The notes below the pieces were generated by a model, which was not told the origin of the DNA, made no database searches, and worked only from the letters and a program-made list of their open reading frames with translations. The position numbers and the translations under genes are program-made. 64,000 bases of DNA from an uncultured Eubacteriales bacterium (GTDB taxonomy: Bacteria > Bacillota > Clostridia > Oscillospirales > Oscillospiraceae): assembly GCA_934597725.1 (NCBI GenBank), contig CAKTSK010000007.1, positions 17,480 through 81,479 on the forward strand, written 5' to 3'. Positions 7,688 to 15,967 of this stretch are shown here, piece by piece (within the stretch, counting starts at the first letter, position 1; every line of letters begins with the position of its first letter).

Positions 7688-8491
7688 ATGTCCCCCTTCA
7701 CCGCCTGTATCGTTCAGACCACCTCCCTGCCCTATGACAAGCAGGCCAACCTGACCCGCGTCCTGACCACCATGGAGACCGCCGCCGCCCGGGGCGCCAG
7801 CCTGATCCTCTTTCCCGAAATGTTCCTCACCGGCTATCTGATCCGGGACCGGCTGGAAGAACTGGCCGAGCCTCTGGACGGCCCCACCCTGCGGGCCATC
7901 GGCGAGAAGGCCAAAGCCCTGAATATGGGCGTGGTCCTGGGCACCCCCCTGAAAAATCCCGGCGGCAAGCCCTACAACGCCGTGGTGATGATCGACCGGG
8001 ACGGCGCCATCGCCGGCACCCAGGGCAAGACCCACTTCTTCGGCGGCGAGGAAAAGATGTTCGATCCCGGCCCCACCCTGCGGGCCTTTGACACCTCCTT
8101 CGGCCGCATGGGCATCCTGGTCTGCTACGACGGCGAGTTCCCCGAGACGGCCCGCACCCTGGCCCTGGACGGGGCCAAGATCCTCTGCATGTGCGCGGCC
8201 AACATGACCCCCTATGAGGACTATCACTTCCAGTACATGCGTACCCGGGCCATGGAAAACCGCGCCTACACCCTCTACTGCAACTATGTGGGCAACGAAA
8301 AGCGCTTCCACTACTGCGGCCAGAGCGGCGCTTTCCATCCCACCGGCAAGATCCTGGCCGAGGGGGACACCGAGCAGGAGACCCTGCTGTTCGCCGAGGT
8401 GGACATGGCGGACACCACCGCCCAGGACGATTTCCTCAACTACCTGCGCCACCGCCACCCCGAGCTGTACCACCCGGACCTGTGCCGCTGA
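7688..8491 (+). CDS. Carbon-nitrogen hydrolase (nitrilase superfamily)
   Basis: 267 residues. The catalytic triad is complete: Glu44 (LFPEMFLTGY), Lys114 (GKTHFF) and Cys146 (VCYDGEFPE). Members hydrolyse amides, carbamoyl groups or nitriles. This sequence most resembles the amidase and omega-amidase-like groups, but the substrate cannot be read from sequence. ATG at 7688 after AAAGGAG. The next gene follows after 22 bp with its own Shine-Dalgarno sequence, so the two are probably cotranscribed. Confidence 0.9.
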   Translation: MSPFTACIVQTTSLPYDKQANLTRVLTTMETAAARGASLILFPEMFLTGYLIRDRLEELAEPLDGPTLRAIGEKAKALNMGVVLGTPLKNPGGKPYNAVVMIDRDGAIAGTQGKTHFFGGEEKMFDPGPTLRAFDTSFGRMGILVCYDGEFPETARTLALDGAKILCMCAANMTPYEDYHFQYMRTRAMENRAYTLYCNYVGNEKRFHYCGQSGAFHPTGKILAEGDTEQETLLFAEVDMADTTAQDDFLNYLRHRHPELYHPDLCR

Positions 8492-8513
8492 CCCCCGCCG
8501 CCAAGGAGAGCCT

Positions 8514-9026
8514 ATGAACAACGTCATTCTCATCGGGATGCCCGGGGCAGGCAAGAGCACCCTGGGGGTGCTGCTGGCCAAAACCCTCGGCATGACCTTC
8601 CTGGACACCGACCTGCTGCTGCAGCAGCAGGAGAAGTCCCTGCTGCCTGACCTCATCGCCCGCCAGGGCATCGACGGGTTTCTGGCCCTGGAGGGAACGC
8701 TGTGCGCCGGCTTAGAGGCCGACAACGCCGTCATCGCCACCGGGGGCAGCGTGGTCTATCAGCCGGAAGGCATGGCCAACCTGCGCCGGCTGGGCACGGT
8801 GGTCTATCTGAAGCTGGGCTACCGCACCCTCTCCCGCCGCCTGGGGAACCTGAAGCACCGGGGCGTGGTCCTGCGTCCCGGCCAGACCCTGCGGATGCTC
8901 TACGACGAACGGGTCCCTCTGTACGAGACCTACGCCGACCTCATCGTAGACTGCGGCCAGCAGGACATTGAGCACACCCTTCAGCGGGTCCTGCAAGCGC
9001 TGAAAAAAGCCGGAGCAGCCACCTAA
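8514..9026 (+). CDS. Shikimate kinase-like P-loop kinase
   Basis: 170 residues with the shikimate kinase plan: P-loop GMPGAGKST (8-16), LDTD with Asp33, the GG turn at 77-78 (ATGGS), and the RVPLYETYAD ending. In true AroK a conserved Arg follows Phe in the FRxxE motif and holds the shikimate carboxylate. Here the motif is FLALE (56-60), so the Arg is Leu. The protein may therefore phosphorylate something else, or bind shikimate poorly. ATG at 8514 after AAGGAG. No other aro gene is nearby. Confidence 0.8.
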   Translation: MNNVILIGMPGAGKSTLGVLLAKTLGMTFLDTDLLLQQQEKSLLPDLIARQGIDGFLALEGTLCAGLEADNAVIATGGSVVYQPEGMANLRRLGTVVYLKLGYRTLSRRLGNLKHRGVVLRPGQTLRMLYDERVPLYETYADLIVDCGQQDIEHTLQRVLQALKKAGAAT

Positions 9027-9027
9027 A

Positions 9028-9074
9028 AAATGAACAGCGTGTCCCCGCCGCGCAAGGGGACACGCTGTTTTTGG
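9028..9074. terminator. Bidirectional terminator between convergent genes
   Basis: 14-bp stem AACAGCGTGTCCCC with its complement; A run on the left and T run on the right, so it can serve both the kinase gene and queT. Confidence 0.88.
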
Positions 9075-9080
9075 TTTCAT

Positions 9081-9620
9081 TCAGGCCGAATGGACCCGCC
9101 GGAAGCTCCGGCGCGGCTCGGGAATGTACCGCCGCAGATAGCTCACTCTGGGGACCGCCCGCAGCAGCAGGATGCCCAGCACATAGCAGACGACCGCCTC
9201 TCCGATCCCCACCCACAGGGCGTTGACGGCAAAGAGGGCCGGGAACTGGGCCGTAAAGCCTGCCTCATACCAGGCCAGCATCCCGCCCACCAGGACCATG
9301 TTGCAGAGCACCGGGGGCAGCGGGGCCAGCCAGGCCCGGTCGGTTTTCTCGGTCAGCACCGCCGCCAGCAGACTGGCCAGGGAGCCGATGACGATGTCCA
9401 GGGGACCATAGGGACTGAGCAGGTTGGCCACCAGACAGCCCACAAAAATCCCCGGCCAGGTGCCGGGAAAGAGGAAGGGCAGGACCGTCAGGGCCTCGGA
9501 AAACCGAAACTGCACCGGGCCATAGGCCAGGTTCAGGGCCGAAGCCACCAGCGTCAGCGCCGCATAGGCAGCGGCAATGACCCCATTCAGAGCCAGAAGT
9601 TGAGTTTTTGAGCGCATCAT
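9081..9620 (-). CDS. queT: QueT family transporter (ECF S component)
   Basis: 179 residues with about five to six membrane segments. The sequence AAYAALTLVASALNLAYGPVQ (first 20 residues matter), RFSEALTVLPFLFP and NLLSPYGPLDIVIGS match the QueT family, the substrate-binding subunit of an energy-coupling-factor importer for queuosine precursors. ATG at 9620 is seven bases after GGAGG. The window also holds gluQ (51961), which modifies queuosine in tRNA-Asp, so the organism is likely to salvage queuine precursors. ECF energising subunits are not in the window. Confidence 0.88.
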   Translation of the reverse strand: MMRSKTQLLALNGVIAAAYAALTLVASALNLAYGPVQFRFSEALTVLPFLFPGTWPGIFVGCLVANLLSPYGPLDIVIGSLASLLAAVLTEKTDRAWLAPLPPVLCNMVLVGGMLAWYEAGFTAQFPALFAVNALWVGIGEAVVCYVLGILLLRAVPRVSYLRRYIPEPRRSFRRVHSA

Positions 9621-9670
9621 GCTATTGCCTCCATTTTCGTCTTTAGAGTACGGCGCGCGAACCGCACAGC

Positions 9671-9694
9671 GGCAGACAGCGAACGCTGTCTGCC
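9671..9694 (-). promoter_or_regulatory. Hairpin in the queT leader
   Basis: Perfect 10-bp stem GGCAGACAGC/GCTGTCTGCC with a four-base loop, 50 bases upstream of queT. preQ1 riboswitches often precede queT, but I could not fit the preQ1 consensus here. Confidence 0.4.
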
Positions 9695-9777
9695 GGTTGG
9701 ACCGGGTGTGGAAACCAGTCATGGACAGGATACCACATCCGCAGACAAATTGCCAGCAAAATTTTCGTGCGCCGTGG

Positions 9778-10503
9778 TCAGGCGCCGGCCTCCGCCACCT
9801 CTTCCATAGCGCGTTCCCCAGCTTCTTCGATCACCAGCGCGCCGCCCAGCGGGTCCAGCGCCCGGAGTTTCTCCAGATCTTCCTGCTTCTCGGTGGTCAC
9901 GCTGACTTTGATCCGGTTGAGAGGTTCATACACGCCGGAAGCCGTGACGAACGGCAGGTCCCCTCGCTGCATCGCAGACCCGATCCGCTCCTGTACTTGC
10001 GTGAGATACGCCAGAGAGTAGTCCCCCGGCACAAACACCGCCGACACCTCCGCCACGCCAAGAGCCTGACAGACCGCCCTGCGGGTCTCCGGCGTGTCAA
10101 CGGTCAGCACCACAACAAATGCGCCGTGGTCGTCGAGATAGCAGCCGCCAAAGACCGCCGCCGTCTCCGGCGCACGGGCCGCGCTGTTTCCGTCGGCATA
10201 GCTCCCCTCCGCCGTTTCCGCCGGAAGCTCTTCCGGCTTCTGGACATTCTGTCCGCCGTCCTGCCCGTTCTCCTCGGGTTCTTCCCGGCTGATCTCCAGA
10301 CGATTTTGACCTGCCAGCGCGGTATCCTCCGGCCCGCCAACAGGGCCGTCCTTTGCAAGCCCCACGCCCAACAGCACGGCCAGACCACAGCAAGCCGCCA
10401 CAGACACGCACTGCTTGCACCTCCGCCGGAGGCGCTTTTTTTCTGCGGCGGCCTGGTCCCGGCGCGCCAGTACCCGCGCCGCCATTTCCTCATAGGTCTT
10501 CAT
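9778..10503 (-). CDS. Probable anti-sigma factor, single-pass membrane protein
   Basis: 241 residues. A basic cytoplasmic N-terminus (ARRDQAAAEKKRLRRRCKQC), one membrane segment (about 32-50), an acidic/Pro-rich linker (60-105) and an external domain with a conserved-looking VYEPLNRIKVSV strand. It starts inside the sigma gene (14-bp overlap), the usual arrangement for an ECF sigma factor and its membrane anti-sigma partner. No zinc-binding HxxxCxxC motif is present, so it would be a non-ZAS type. The external domain could sense an envelope signal. Not recognised beyond this. Confidence 0.65.
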   Translation of the reverse strand: MKTYEEMAARVLARRDQAAAEKKRLRRRCKQCVSVAACCGLAVLLGVGLAKDGPVGGPEDTALAGQNRLEISREEPEENGQDGGQNVQKPEELPAETAEGSYADGNSAARAPETAAVFGGCYLDDHGAFVVVLTVDTPETRRAVCQALGVAEVSAVFVPGDYSLAYLTQVQERIGSAMQRGDLPFVTASGVYEPLNRIKVSVTTEKQEDLEKLRALDPLGGALVIEEAGERAMEEVAEAGA

Positions 10504-11047
10504 CGTCGATCCCCTCCTTTTGCAGCGTCGCTCTCAGGGACCCCTTTGCCTGATAGAGCAGATTTTCCACCTGCCGCTTGCTTTTCCGCATGACGGCAGC
10601 GATCTCCGCATTGGTCAGTTCTTCAAAAAACTTCAGATACAGCACCCTGCTGTACGTTGGGTTGAGCTGCGCCAGCGCCCGGTGGACCTGGATCTTCCGC
10701 TCCTCTTTCAGGTACGCTTTTTCCAGGTCGTCCTCCTCTGCGTGAAGGGAGGCCCATTCCTCCACCGGAAGAGCTGACACTCTGCCGGCGCGCCGGATAT
10801 GGTTGCGCGCGGTGTTTCTCCCGATGGTATACAGCCAGGTCTTGAAGGAATATCTGGCGGTAAACCGCGGCTTCCGGGTCACGAGTTTGAAAAAGGTGTC
10901 CTCGGCCAATTCTTCCGCCACATGGAGGTTGCAGACGTAGCGGTTCAGAAACAGGATCAGACCATCTTTGTAGTCGCGGATGATCTCCACGATGCCGTTG
11001 TCATCCCCCTCCAGAAACCGGCGGTAGCTGTTTGCCCCGTGATCCAT
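10490..11047 (-). CDS. ECF-type RNA polymerase sigma factor
   Basis: 185 residues from ATG at 11047, which follows GGAGG; an in-frame upstream start would add 15 residues without Shine-Dalgarno support. Region 2 (LILFLNRYVCNLHVAEELAED with FKTWLYTIGRNTARNHIR) and region 4 (LNPTYSRVLYLKFFEELTNAEIA and RQVENLLYQAKGSLR, each quoted in part) are clear. It recruits RNA polymerase to a small regulon, likely released when the adjacent membrane protein senses a signal. Forms a two-gene unit with the anti-sigma gene. Confidence 0.9.
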   Translation of the reverse strand: MDHGANSYRRFLEGDDNGIVEIIRDYKDGLILFLNRYVCNLHVAEELAEDTFFKLVTRKPRFTARYSFKTWLYTIGRNTARNHIRRAGRVSALPVEEWASLHAEEDDLEKAYLKEERKIQVHRALAQLNPTYSRVLYLKFFEELTNAEIAAVMRKSKRQVENLLYQAKGSLRATLQKEGIDDEDL

Positions 11048-11173
11048 AAACACCCTCCTCCCCCAGAGATCCATCGGATCTTCTCCATTCACCTCTTAAA
11101 CACACCAACAGAGCGAATCTCTTAGGTCGTTCCTGATTTTTGCTCCCCTTCATAAGAACACCGCAGCCAAAAC

Positions 11174-11211
11174 AAAAAAAGAGTTTCTGCACGGTCCCGT
11201 GCAGAAACTCT
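11174..11211 (-). terminator. Terminator of the rplU-prp-rpmA-obg operon
   Basis: 15-bp perfect stem AGAGTTTCTGCACGG and complement, with a seven-base T run on the minus strand. It lies 64 bases after the obg stop. Confidence 0.9.
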
Positions 11212-11274
11212 AAGAACCAAAATTACTTTGGAAGGGGATCACCGGCGCTTCTCCGGTGGGCGCTGCCGGAACGG

Positions 11275-12555
11275 TCAGCGCTGGTATTCAAAGTCCAGGT
11301 TATACAGGCTCACCAGGTCTCCGTCCTTGATGCCCATTTCCTCCAGCCGGTCAAACAGGCCGGCAGAGCGGAGCATCCGGTCGAACCAGTTCCGGGACTC
11401 GTAGTTGGAGAAGTTCACGTTGGCCATGATCTTTTGCAGCCAGGGGCCTTCCACGATCCACACATCGTCCTCGTGGCGGATGGTCAGCGGCTCGGTGGTG
11501 TCCACCTGGGGCGGGCGCTCCACATATTCCGGCTCATAGGTGATCACCGGCGGCAGGTGGGCCAGCTCCCCGGCGGCGGCCTTCATCAGCTCCCGCACCC
11601 CCTGATGGGTGGCGGCGGAGAGTTCAAAGAAGGTCATCCCCTGAGCCTCTACATGGGCCTTGAGGGTCTCCAGCAGGGTCCGGTCGGCCAGGATGTCGGT
11701 CTTGTTGGCCGCCACGATCATCTTCCGGCTGGCCAGCTCCGGGCTGTATTCTTTCAGCTCGGCATTGATGGTCTCGAAATCCTCCACCGGGTCCCGGCCC
11801 TCAGAGCCGGAAACGTCCACAATGTGGATCAGCAGCCGGCAGCGGTCGATGTGCCGCAGAAAATCGTGGCCCAGGCCGGCGCCCTCGGCCGCGCCCTCGA
11901 TGATGCCGGGGATGTCGGCCATGACAAAGGAGACCCCTTCGTCCACAAAGACCACCCCCAGGTTGGGAAACAGGGTGGTAAAATGGTAGTTGGCGATCTT
12001 GGGCCGGGCCTTGGTGGCCACAGACAGCAGGGTAGATTTCCCCACGTTGGGGAACCCCACCAGGCCCACGTCTGCCAGAAGTTTCAGTTCCAGCAGCACC
12101 GTGCGCTCCTTGCCGGGCAGCCCTGCCTTGGCAAACTGCGGGGTCTGGCGGGTGGGGGTGGCAAAGTGCTTGTTGCCCCAGCCGCCGTTGCCCCCCCGGC
12201 ACAGGACAAAGGGCTCGTCGTCGGACATGTCCCGGATGATCTCCCGGGTCTCCGCGTCCCGGACCACCGTTCCCCGGGGGACCTTGATGATCAGGGGGGC
12301 GCCGTTCTTGCCGGTGCACTGCTTGCCGGCGCCGTTGCCGCCGTTTTCGGCCACATACTTGCGCTTGTAGCGGAAGTCCATCAGGGTGGACATCCGGTCG
12401 TCCACCTGGAGGATCACGTCGCCTCCCCGGCCGCCGTCCCCGCCGTCGGGGCCGCCGGCGGCCACATATTTCTCCCGGTGGAAGGCCACCGCGCCGTTGC
12501 CGCCCGCCCCGGAGCGGACCAGGATCCGGGCGGTGTCGATGAATGTATTTGCCAT
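11275..12555 (-). CDS. obg: GTPase Obg
   Basis: 426 residues. N-terminal glycine-rich Obg fold (1-160; GGNGAVAFHREKYVAAGGPD), G domain with the P-loop GFPNVGKST, DIPGIIEGA and the NKTD motif, and a C-terminal OCT domain ending GDLVSLYNLDFEYQ. It binds the large ribosomal subunit and couples GTP levels to ribosome maturation and sporulation onset. ATG at 12555 follows GGAGGTGCCC. Last gene of the L21/L27 operon, separated from rpmA by a hairpin that may reduce read-through. Confidence 0.97.
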   Translation of the reverse strand: MANTFIDTARILVRSGAGGNGAVAFHREKYVAAGGPDGGDGGRGGDVILQVDDRMSTLMDFRYKRKYVAENGGNGAGKQCTGKNGAPLIIKVPRGTVVRDAETREIIRDMSDDEPFVLCRGGNGGWGNKHFATPTRQTPQFAKAGLPGKERTVLLELKLLADVGLVGFPNVGKSTLLSVATKARPKIANYHFTTLFPNLGVVFVDEGVSFVMADIPGIIEGAAEGAGLGHDFLRHIDRCRLLIHIVDVSGSEGRDPVEDFETINAELKEYSPELASRKMIVAANKTDILADRTLLETLKAHVEAQGMTFFELSAATHQGVRELMKAAAGELAHLPPVITYEPEYVERPPQVDTTEPLTIRHEDDVWIVEGPWLQKIMANVNFSNYESRNWFDRMLRSAGLFDRLEEMGIKDGDLVSLYNLDFEYQR

Positions 12556-12584
12556 TGGGCACCTCCATTTCTGCTGGTGATGGG

Positions 12585-12613
12585 AAAAGCCCCGGACGGT
12601 TCGTCCGGGGCTT
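12585..12613 (-). terminator. Hairpin between rpmA and obg
   Basis: 11-bp stem AAGCCCCGGAC/GTCCGGGGCTT with a short T run (TTTTCC) on the minus strand: a probable partial terminator that lowers obg expression below the ribosomal genes. Confidence 0.65.
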
Positions 12614-12628
12614 GGATTGGGCGGAAAA

Positions 12629-12916
12629 CTACTCCGCAATGGCCTCCACGATAGAGACCTGCTTGCGGTCCTTACCCAGCCGCTCAAACTTGACGCGGCC
12701 ATCCTTCAGGGCAAACAGGGTATCGTCCTTGCCGATGCCCACGTTGGTGCCGGGATGGATGTGGGTGCCGCGCTGACGGACCAGGATGTTGCCGGCCAGA
12801 ACGAACTGACCGTCGCCCCGCTTGACGCCCAGACGCTGGGCCATGGAATCACGGCCGTTCCGGGTGGAGCCCACGCCCTTTTTATGGGCAAAGAACTGAA
12901 GTCCGATGTGAAGCAT
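12629..12916 (-). CDS. rpmA: 50S ribosomal protein L27 (with Prp-cleaved leader)
   Basis: 95 residues. Begins MLHIGLQFF then AHKKGVGSTRNGRDS. In Bacillota the N-terminal nine residues (x-L-x-FF) are removed by the protease Prp to expose the functional end of L27 near the peptidyl-transferase centre. The FF-A cleavage site is present, and prp is the next gene upstream. The remaining RLGVKRGDGQ, GNILVRQRGT and HPGTNVGIG segments are standard L27. Confidence 0.97.
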   Translation of the reverse strand: MLHIGLQFFAHKKGVGSTRNGRDSMAQRLGVKRGDGQFVLAGNILVRQRGTHIHPGTNVGIGKDDTLFALKDGRVKFERLGKDRKQVSIVEAIAE

Positions 12917-12920
12917 TTGG

Positions 12921-13250
12921 TTACACCTCCATGACGTTAATGTGTTCGGGATATTCCTCCCGCAGCTGCACGAAGTAGACCATGAGGGCGGCCAGCAGCG
13001 TCTGGCACACCTGGTCGGCCTCTCCGGTCAGGTTGCGGGGAAGTTTCAGGGTGATGGAAGCATCCCTGTCATTGACCTTCACCCCGGCCTCCAGACCCAG
13101 CACGTCGTTGATGGCGCACTCGGTCAGGCGGACGGCACTGGTGACGGCGGCGCAGAGAATGTCTTCCCCTGCCTGGGCCAGGCCGCTGTGGCCCGCCACG
13201 GTGACGGCGAGCAGGCGGCTGCCCTCAGTAACGAAGGATGCCGTGGTCAT
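12921..13250 (-). CDS. prp: Ribosomal-processing cysteine protease Prp
   Basis: 109 residues. The GHSG-L-A-Q-A-GEDILCAAVTSA segment holds the family's catalytic His and Cys. Prp removes the N-terminal extension from L27, an essential step in Staphylococcus. The gene lies between rplU and rpmA as in other Bacillota; its ATG overlaps the rplU stop by one base, and rpmA follows after 4 bp. This gives coupled expression of protease and substrate. Confidence 0.95.
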   Translation of the reverse strand: MTTASFVTEGSRLLAVTVAGHSGLAQAGEDILCAAVTSAVRLTECAINDVLGLEAGVKVNDRDASITLKLPRNLTGEADQVCQTLLAALMVYFVQLREEYPEHINVMEV

Positions 13251-13558
13251 CAGGCGTTGATCTTCTTGATCTCGACCTTGGTGTAGGGCTGACGGTGGCC
13301 CTGACGCAGACGGTAACCCTTCTTGGGCTTGTACTTGAAGATCACGACCTTCTTGCCCTTGCCGTTCTTCACCACGGAAGCATCCACGGTAGCGCCCTCC
13401 ACCAGGGGAGCGCCGAACTTGGGCTCGTCTCCCAGGACGGCCAGGACCTTGTCGAACTTGATGGCGTCGCCGGCCTGCTGGGGCAGCTTCTCGATGAACA
13501 GAACGTCACCCTCGGCTACCTTATACTGCTTTCCGCCGGTCTCAATGATTGCATGCAT
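13250..13558 (-). CDS. rplU: 50S ribosomal protein L21
   Basis: 102 residues, MHAIIETGGKQYKVAEGD at the N-terminus and YKPKKGYRLRQGHRQPYTKV at the C-terminus, both diagnostic of L21. ATG at 13558 follows AAAGGAAAGAGG. The frame is open upstream of the start but without family resemblance. First gene of the L21-Prp-L27-Obg operon. The 100-base leader between the promoter and the start may hold an L21 autoregulatory structure, which I cannot confirm. Confidence 0.97.
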   Translation of the reverse strand: MHAIIETGGKQYKVAEGDVLFIEKLPQQAGDAIKFDKVLAVLGDEPKFGAPLVEGATVDASVVKNGKGKKVVIFKYKPKKGYRLRQGHRQPYTKVEIKKINA

Positions 13559-13660
13559 TGCTCTTGCACCTCTTTCCTTTATTACGGGCTCGCTGTCGGG
13601 GGCAGCAGGGACAGAGGCTGTCTCCTGTTTTTTAGATGACCCATTCAAAGCGGCTTTGAA

Positions 13661-13689
13661 ATTATAACAGTCTGTTTCCCAAAAGTCAA
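13661..13689 (-). promoter_or_regulatory. Promoter of rplU operon
   Basis: On the minus strand TTGACT (13684-13689), 17-bp spacer, TATAAT (13661-13666). Confidence 0.85.
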
Positions 13690-13710
13690 TACATTCCGCT
13701 GTTTTTTTCG

Positions 13711-14811
13711 TCATACCAGCGGCCCCAGATACCAGCCGGTGGCCCCATCCTTTTTGGCCAGCGCGCCCCGGCTGGTGCGGCGGACCACAGACAGCCGCTC
13801 CCCGGCCTTCACCGGCAGGCGGTAGTCCGTGGAGTCCAGGCAATAGGTCCCGTTGGGGCCCTGGCGCAGGTAATCGGTCAGAATGTCCAGCTCCCGGCCG
13901 GTCTCCTTGTGGCGGCAGCGGGAGAACTCCTCCCCCAGCCGGAGCACCTCCACGTCGCTGCGGCCCCAGCGGATGTTCACCGGATCTTCCGAGGCCTCCT
14001 GATCCTCCTGGGCCGTCATGACGGGAAAGCCGTCGTAGGCCACATAGGAGAAGTCCTCCCCCGGTCCCCGGGGCAGGATCAGGGCGTTGAGCTGTCCATC
14101 GGCTTTCAGAGAACAGCCGCCGTCGATGCTGGCAATGTGCCGCTGGGGCAGCACCAGGGGCTTCGCCGAGGGGATGTCCGGCCGATAGAGGGTCACCGGC
14201 CAATGTCCTACCACCACCCACCGGCGGAAATCCCGGCCCTGGCTGAGGAAGTCGTCGTTCTTCATGCACTGCCGGGCCACCAGGCTCTCCAGATCGTGCT
14301 CCCGGGGGACCCCGCCGTGGACGAACAGGTAATCCTCCGACAGCAGGATGGTGGGCATCCCCCGCAGAAAGGCCAGTTCTTCGGGAAACTTCCGTTCGAT
14401 GGCCTGCCGGGCGGCGGCAAAGGACTTGGGGTCCTCCACGTCCACCCCGGCCTGATGAGCCATGGAGACCCAGGCGCACTTTTCGCCCCAAAAGGCCCCG
14501 TAGCGGGCGGCGATCTCATCGGGCCAGGCCCCGCTGAGAAAGCCCAAGGTCACGTCGTCGCAGTTGCCCTGCACGAAATACACCGTATGGGTGCGGCGCA
14601 GATCCATGAGATAGTGCAGGGTCTCCAGTCCCCCCGTCGATTTTTCCAAAATATCCCCCAGCACGATAAGGATGTCATCCCTGGAAAAGCCCACCTTCCG
14701 CAGCAGCCCCTGCAAAAAGGGCAGGTTGCCGTGGATGTCGCTGATCACCAGCACCCGCCGGTCCGCCGGCAGGACCAGGGGGCGCACCACTGCTTTGTCT
14801 GCGGCGCTCAT
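13711..14811 (-). CDS. Metallophosphatase with C-terminal SH3-like region
   Basis: 366 residues. Metallophosphoesterase motifs are in order: DIHGN (about 26-30), GDILEKSTGG (53), GNCDD (79), and later VVVGHWPV and the GGCS segment, giving the dinuclear metal site of Ser/Thr-type phosphatases. The last 70 residues (GTYCLDSTDYRLPVKAGERL) look like a small SH3-type domain. The substrate is unknown. The start overlaps the prmA stop by four bases (ATGA), so it is translated with prmA. Confidence 0.82.
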   Translation of the reverse strand: MSAADKAVVRPLVLPADRRVLVISDIHGNLPFLQGLLRKVGFSRDDILIVLGDILEKSTGGLETLHYLMDLRRTHTVYFVQGNCDDVTLGFLSGAWPDEIAARYGAFWGEKCAWVSMAHQAGVDVEDPKSFAAARQAIERKFPEELAFLRGMPTILLSEDYLFVHGGVPREHDLESLVARQCMKNDDFLSQGRDFRRWVVVGHWPVTLYRPDIPSAKPLVLPQRHIASIDGGCSLKADGQLNALILPRGPGEDFSYVAYDGFPVMTAQEDQEASEDPVNIRWGRSDVEVLRLGEEFSRCRHKETGRELDILTDYLRQGPNGTYCLDSTDYRLPVKAGERLSVVRRTSRGALAKKDGATGWYLGPLV

Positions 14812-15752
14812 TTTACGGTGGCTTCCAGGGCGATCCAGCCGTTCTTTTCCCGGCGGCCGGTCACCGTCAGACCGGCGGCGGTCAGCGCCGCAGCCACCTC
14901 ATCTCCCCGGGTGTCGATGATGCCGGAGCACAGGAAGGTCCCGCCCTCCGCCAGCAGCCGGGGCACCACCGGGGCCAGGGGGATGATCACGTCCGCCACG
15001 ATGTTGGCCAGCACCAGGTCTGCCCGTTCCTGCGCCAGCTCGTCCACCAGCCTCTGGTCGGCCAGCACGTTCCCGGCCAGGAAGCGGCAGCGGTCCCGGC
15101 CGATGCCGTTGAGGGCGGCGTTCTCATAGGCCACGTCCACCGCCTTGGGGTCGATGTCCACCCCCGTGGCCCAGCGGGCCCCCAGGCACAGGGCCGCAAT
15201 GGCCAGAATGCCGCTGCCGCAGCCCAGGTCCAGCACCAGATCCCCCGCCTTGGCGTGGGCCTCCACCCCCTCCAGGCACAGCTGGGTCGAGGCGTGGGAC
15301 CCGGTGCCGAAGGTCAGGCCGGGGTTCATCAGCAGCCGGGTGGTCCCGGCGGGGATCTCGGCGGTGTCCCGCTCCCATTCGGGCACGATGTAGAGCTTCT
15401 CCCCCACGGCCAGCGGGCGATAGTATTTCTGCCAGCTATGGGCCCAGTCATACTCCCGCAGCGGGAGCGAGGTATAGGGCAGGTCGATGCCGGCCAGATA
15501 GCCCTTCAGCTGGGCCTGTCCGTCTGCGTCGTCGGTGACATAAAACTTGACCCGGCTGACCCCCTTCATCTGTTCCAGCAGCGCGTCGTCCACATAGTCC
15601 CAATACTGGCGGTTCTCCTCCAGAAAGGCGTGGAACTCCCCTTCCTCCTCCACCGCCAGGCCGGGGACGCCGTTGGCGATGAGCTGCGCGCAAAGGTCGT
15701 CCAGCGCCTCTGCGGTGGTGTTCAGACTGATTTCCAGCCACATACTGTCCAT
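14808..15752 (-). CDS. prmA: Ribosomal protein L11 methyltransferase
   Basis: 314 residues. N-terminal substrate-recognition domain, then a SAM-dependent methyltransferase domain with GLTFGTGSHASTQLCLE, the SAM-binding VLDLGCGSGILAIAA and the catalytic-region LANIVADVI. PrmA trimethylates L11. The start ATG at 15752 follows AGGAGGAACC; an upstream in-frame start would lack both. Cotranscribed with the phosphatase. Confidence 0.95.
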   Translation of the reverse strand: MDSMWLEISLNTTAEALDDLCAQLIANGVPGLAVEEEGEFHAFLEENRQYWDYVDDALLEQMKGVSRVKFYVTDDADGQAQLKGYLAGIDLPYTSLPLREYDWAHSWQKYYRPLAVGEKLYIVPEWERDTAEIPAGTTRLLMNPGLTFGTGSHASTQLCLEGVEAHAKAGDLVLDLGCGSGILAIAALCLGARWATGVDIDPKAVDVAYENAALNGIGRDRCRFLAGNVLADQRLVDELAQERADLVLANIVADVIIPLAPVVPRLLAEGGTFLCSGIIDTRGDEVAAALTAAGLTVTGRREKNGWIALEATVK

Positions 15753-15789
15753 GGTGGTTCCTCCTGCGTCATCGAATTTCTTGGCTCTC

Positions 15790-15818
15790 ATTGTATCGGG
15801 TCCCGGCCCAAAAAGCAA
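15790..15818 (-). promoter_or_regulatory. Promoter of prmA
   Basis: On the minus strand TTGCTT (15813-15818), 17-bp spacer, TACAAT (15790-15795). Confidence 0.65.
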
Positions 15819-15837
15819 GGGGCGGGACCCCACCACG

Positions 15838-15872
15838 AAAAAATGCCTGCCGCAGCTGCGGCAGGCATTTTC
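15838..15872 (-). terminator. Terminator of the thiolase gene
   Basis: Perfect 30-bp palindrome centred at 15855 (15841-15870), with a T run on the minus strand. About 100 bases past the thiolase stop. A second smaller hairpin (TTCCCGGC/GCCGGGAA) lies at about 15900-15919. Confidence 0.88.
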
Positions 15873-15967
15873 TCTGGATTTCAACCGAACGAGTCGGAAC
15901 TTCCCGGCTTACGCCGGGAAAAACTACGCAAAGCGCAATTTTTCATCAAAAAATCGGGGGGGCCTTC

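Noticed and set aside
9621..9777. preQ1 riboswitch upstream of queT
   Set aside because: The leader has a strong hairpin, but I could not place the conserved loop and A-rich tail of preQ1-I or preQ1-II.
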